Source: Sideroxydans sp. | GTDB lineage: Bacteria; Pseudomonadota; Gammaproteobacteria; Burkholderiales; Gallionellaceae | Assembly: GCA_013824485.1 (NCBI GenBank) | Contig: PNNY01000003.1 | Location: forward strand, 1 to 55,680 | Direction: 5' to 3' | DNA: 55,680 bases | Shown here: positions 52,001 to 55,680 of the stretch, in pieces | How the letters are laid out: every line of letters starts with the position of its first letter | How positions within the stretch are numbered: position 1 is the stretch's first letter | Notes under the pieces: model-generated | Told to the model about the DNA's origin: nothing | Seen by the model: only the letters and a program-made list of their open reading frames with translations | The model's database searches: none | Program-made: the position numbers and the translations under genes

Positions 52001-54150
52001 GGAAAGGGGGTCGCAAGTGTCAATCGGACTTTGCCATCGCTAGATGAGATGTTAAGGTTGCCGCCCATCTCCTCCATGCGCCCACGTATGTTGCGCAATC
52101 CGTAACCATCTTGCCAAGTGAGCGGATCAGCGATGCTCCCATCGTTCTCCACTTCCACCTTCATTTGTGACACGCTTGCTTCGACCCCCACTTGAATAGT
52201 TCTGGGGGATGCATGCTTGAGGGCGTTGGTGATGACTTCTCGCATCACTGATTCCAACATGCCTTTCATACGCGGCGGCAGATCGACTTCGGGTATATCT
52301 TCCGATTGATTCCAATGCAACTGGCACTTTGCTACTTCGCAACGCGCATTTGCCTCAGCGCGCCAATCCGCTAGGGCATCTCGCAAGGGGATGGGTTGCG
52401 AATCCATCGCGGCGATGGAAGTGCGCAAGTCTTTCATCGCATCGCGCGCGATCTCGGCGTCGGGTGTGCCGCGCAGATGGTGAATGAGCTTCAACAAGCG
52501 TGCGCCGATGTTGTCGTGCAGATCACGCCCAATACGCAGCCGCTCTTGCGCCACCCCTTGTTCGTAGCTTGAGCGGCCACCCATCACCTGATGCAGCAGT
52601 TGGCTCAACGCCATCGCAAAATCTGCATCGCGCGTGGAGAACAAACGGATACCTCGGCCCGCATAGCGCAGGGTGTAGGACGGCAAAGTGGCAGATGCGG
52701 GCACTTGTAAGGCGAGGCCTTCTTCGAGCACACCTGCTTCTTTGATGTCAGCTTCCCCTTGCTTCATCTCCAAGGGATCGAAGACGCGCATCAAGAATGA
52801 TTCCCAGCGGAATTTTTGTTCGCTGTGCGAAGCAGTGAACGCGATCGCTGACAACTCCGGCAACAAAGACTCGAATTTGGGGTAATGTTTTTTGACGATG
52901 CGTTGCCACATCCATTGTCGAAGCGGAAAGTACAACCAGCCCGCGATCAACAAACTCACACCAAGCGAAGTCGCCTCAGTCAATCCAAAGTAAATGAGCA
53001 AGGCATCGAGTGCGATGACCGACAGCGCCCCCACCACCCACATGAATCCGCGATAGGCCCACTCATCCATGTCGAACAATTGATAGTGACGCAAACCTAG
53101 TGCGATGCCTATGTAGATGAGTAGGAAGTATCCGAACGCATACCCCTGTTTTGGCATATCGAACAAGCCAAGCACTTGCGAACCAACCGTAATAAAGATG
53201 AACAAACCGCTACCAACAAGGGTAGATAGCGTGAACCAGCGCAATGCGGCACGCTCTAGTGGCTGCCCCCGTGTCTTGCGCCATTGCACCACAGCGAAGA
53301 CGATAGCCAACAGCATCTCTACCGACACTGGCATACGTGATCCCCAGTCTTGATCTGGTGCCCAGCGCAACACATCTGCTGCCAACCAAAGCCCAAAGAT
53401 GGCGGGCAACCATAACAAATGGATGGGCCGCACCAGCTTGCGCGGGTAAGTCATGAAGATGGCTACCAAGGTGCAACCAAACATGAATGCGCCAAGATGA
53501 TTGAGTGACGCGAGCCAACGGATCGTCTCGCCCTGCATCGCCAATTCACGCGTGCTATAGATGGCAGCTGGAACAGTGAATAGGGGAAACGCCAAGCCTG
53601 AAAGCCAGAACATGCGCGCAGCCCAATCGTCTTTGCGTAACAAGAATATCCAGCTAGCGATTAAGAAGCCGATGAAACCAACGATCACTTGGAACCAAAA
53701 CACCATAGGCAGGCTGCTGAACGGGCGCTTCGTTGGTGTCACTGTCACTTGTTTTTCTACGCCCGAAGCATCGACCCAAACCAAGGTCACGCTCTTATCT
53801 CGCAACATAGCCTCGAAAGTCGACTGACGAGAAAAGAACTCAGCCATCTCTGGGTAGGTGTTGAAGAAGTCAGGCTCTTCGATAAGGTCAGAAACCAAAA
53901 CATCTTGCGCCACCCCTGTTGCAGAAACGAGACGCTTTACCTCAACCCCTTCAGGAATCTGTTGCACCAAAGCCTCTACGACATGAACGACACGCACCTT
54001 GTCATCCACCACCGCCATCTGCACACCTACCCAAGGTTGCTTCAGCGCGAACCAAACCGTACAGGCGATCAGTGCCACGCTAGCTAAGGCCAACGCTAAC
54101 AATGCATAAGTAGGTCTTTTGTATAAGGACAACATCACTCGATTACCCAA
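51997..54150 (-). CDS. Membrane sensor histidine kinase
   Basis: RLRIGRDLHDNIGARLLKLIHHLRG, DGYGLRNIRGRMEEMGG; multi-TM N-terminus; overlaps response regulator by 4 bp. Confidence 0.92.
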   Translation of the reverse strand: MGNRVMLSLYKRPTYALLALALASVALIACTVWFALKQPWVGVQMAVVDDKVRVVHVVEALVQQIPEGVEVKRLVSATGVAQDVLVSDLIEEPDFFNTYPEMAEFFSRQSTFEAMLRDKSVTLVWVDASGVEKQVTVTPTKRPFSSLPMVFWFQVIVGFIGFLIASWIFLLRKDDWAARMFWLSGLAFPLFTVPAAIYSTRELAMQGETIRWLASLNHLGAFMFGCTLVAIFMTYPRKLVRPIHLLWLPAIFGLWLAADVLRWAPDQDWGSRMPVSVEMLLAIVFAVVQWRKTRGQPLERAALRWFTLSTLVGSGLFIFITVGSQVLGLFDMPKQGYAFGYFLLIYIGIALGLRHYQLFDMDEWAYRGFMWVVGALSVIALDALLIYFGLTEATSLGVSLLIAGWLYFPLRQWMWQRIVKKHYPKFESLLPELSAIAFTASHSEQKFRWESFLMRVFDPLEMKQGEADIKEAGVLEEGLALQVPASATLPSYTLRYAGRGIRLFSTRDADFAMALSQLLHQVMGGRSSYEQGVAQERLRIGRDLHDNIGARLLKLIHHLRGTPDAEIARDAMKDLRTSIAAMDSQPIPLRDALADWRAEANARCEVAKCQLHWNQSEDIPEVDLPPRMKGMLESVMREVITNALKHASPRTIQVGVEASVSQMKVEVENDGSIADPLTWQDGYGLRNIRGRMEEMGGNLNISSSDGKVRLTLATPFP

Positions 54151-54320
54151 GGATTCAATGAGGAGACTTTAACAAATGCAGGCGTTAAAGCTACCCCCGC
54201 GTTCGCGGGATTGTTCAAAGCCCATCGCTCCATGAGAATTCATCTGCCTAGAAAAGCGTGCATTTCGACAATCACACCTTCTGCGCAAACTGATCGCTCA
54301 TTCAATCTTGGAGGCTGTAA

Positions 54321-55680
54321 ATGTCGAAACACCTATTCACCAAATCTATTGCTTCATTGCTCTTTGGATTCATTCTTGCTGGATGTGGGGGCGGTGGTGG
54401 TTCAAGTAGTGGCGGCACGACACCAGCAACCACCTCACTCAGTGGCACGGCTGCTGTGGGCTTTGCAGTTGCTAACGGCACGGTGAATATCAAATGTGCA
54501 AGTAGCACAACAATTGCATCCTCGACCACAAGTGCATCTGGCGCGATACAGACGACGCTCTCTGGTCAAACCCTACCTTGCGCCATTCAGGTGACAGGCG
54601 GCACGATTAACAGTGTAGCTAACAGCACCAACTATCATTCCATCGCCACCAGTGCTGGCAATGTCAATGTGACACCGCTGACCGATCTGTTGATTGCTAA
54701 TTTGGCGGGTACTGCAACACCCAGCTCATGGTTCGCTGGTTTGACCACCACACAACTCGCTGCAATTTCGGCTGGCCAAGTATCTACAGCTACGACGAAT
54801 GTGAAAACTGCTCTGGGTCTGTCCACGCAATTGGCAGGGATCGATCCCATCACTACTGTCTTCACGCCCACCAACGATAACGTGATGGATAACACGCTGG
54901 AAGCGTTGCAAACAGCCCTCACCAATAGTGCAACCTCATATACAAGCTTGTTGACTGGTGCGGGTGCTAGTGCAAATGCTGGCTTCACGACTCCTGCAGG
55001 TTTCAATACTGCATTGACGACAGCTTATGTTCCACCTGCGGGTGGTGGGTCGACGCCCACCATTACGAGCTTTACTCCAAACACTGGAACCGTGGGTACA
55101 CCGATGACGATGACGATAACAGGGACGAATCTCACGTCGGTCTCACAAGTATATTTTTTTGGGCCGCTGCCTAGCAGTGCAAGCACAAACGCTACTATTT
55201 CTTCTAAGACTTCAACCAGTATCACCATCACTGTTCCGACATCCCTTGCGGCCGGCTCTTACAACATTGATGCTGTTCAATTTGGATTAAGTGACATTGT
55301 GGCACCGGGCACATTTGTATTAACAGGCACAGGTAGCGGAACTGCGCCCACTGTAACCCCGAGTGCTAGTGCAACAGCGATTGGTGATGTGCAGGTCGAT
55401 GTGAGCTGGGGCGCAGTAACTGGTGCAACGGGTTATAACGTTTATCGTTCAACTACTAAATTAGGCAATAATGATTTCGTAATTAGTCCAGCTAATAAAG
55501 TAAATGCATCACCGCTTTCTGGTCTTTGGCTAACCGATACGGGGGTGACCGCTACAACTACTTACTATTACAAGGTGACAGCCGTCAATGCAGCGGGTGA
55601 GGGACCTGCTTCAAACATGGTTACTTCAACGACAGCAGCGGCCGCAACTATTGACGGTAGCGTATGCCTTGAAACACTCT
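54321..55680 (+). CDS. Large lipoprotein with TIG-like and fibronectin III-like domains, 3' end outside window
   Basis: Not in ORF track (no stop): MSKHLFTKSIASLLFGFILAGCGGGGGSSSGG... lipobox; PTITSFTPNTGTVGTPMTMTITGTNLTSVSQVYF; VDVSWGAVTGATGYNVYRS. Confidence 0.85.
   Translation, partial: MSKHLFTKSIASLLFGFILAGCGGGGGSSSGGTTPATTSLSGTAAVGFAVANGTVNIKCASSTTIASSTTSASGAIQTTLSGQTLPCAIQVTGGTINSVANSTNYHSIATSAGNVNVTPLTDLLIANLAGTATPSSWFAGLTTTQLAAISAGQVSTATTNVKTALGLSTQLAGIDPITTVFTPTNDNVMDNTLEALQTALTNSATSYTSLLTGAGASANAGFTTPAGFNTALTTAYVPPAGGGSTPTITSFTPNTGTVGTPMTMTITGTNLTSVSQVYFFGPLPSSASTNATISSKTSTSITITVPTSLAAGSYNIDAVQFGLSDIVAPGTFVLTGTGSGTAPTVTPSASATAIGDVQVDVSWGAVTGATGYNVYRSTTKLGNNDFVISPANKVNASPLSGLWLTDTGVTATTTYYYKVTAVNAAGEGPASNMVTSTTAAAATIDGSVCLETL

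Noticed and set aside
54196-54209. CCCGCG-TT-CGCGGG hairpin upstream of the lipoprotein gene
   Set aside because: Short GC palindrome without context; no T-tract or conserved neighbours to support a function

Overview
The window is a dense bacterial chromosome segment, probably betaproteobacterial (Nitrosomonadales/Gallionellaceae-like; inferred from gene content, no 16S present). Housekeeping and metabolic blocks: hemX-hemY; a porin-pstS unit; a LysR-pirin-cytochrome b561-YceI-YceI-OYE-FrnE redox cluster; phosphoketolase-acetate kinase-glutaredoxin; an ABC-2 exporter next to relA; rpe-gph-trpE-(CPBP protease)-trpG-trpD; apaG-mltA; tandem FKBPs; metH; trpB2; hemerythrin-psiE-GGDEF; comM-ubiK; torF-glnK-amtB; a Ser/Thr kinase; purU; murI; an ABC-F ATPase; a LuxR-type response regulator with histidine kinase; and a lipoprotein running off the right edge. 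Small accessory loci are scattered between these: a truncated CopG/BrnA-type antitoxin beside an uncharacterised possible nuclease, a nucleotidyltransferase with a 50-aa partner missing from the ORF track, an Mrr-like restriction endonuclease, and ccdAB with a perfect 23-bp palindrome upstream. The best observations are: (1) a 160-bp scar holding the 3' tails of a pstS-like gene and an epimerase-like gene, matching the flanking intact genes and fitting a tandem duplication plus internal deletion; (2) a three-repeat Pho box with a correctly placed -10 upstream of the porin-pstS unit; (3) two adjacent membrane proteins that look like chemoreceptor sensor domains without an output domain; (4) a RelA lacking its C-terminal ACT domain; (5) a REP-like cloverleaf between xfp and ackA; (6) a long hairpin overlapping the trpE Shine-Dalgarno. 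No CRISPR array, tRNA, rRNA or intact transposase was found. All family assignments are from recall of motifs, not database searches.
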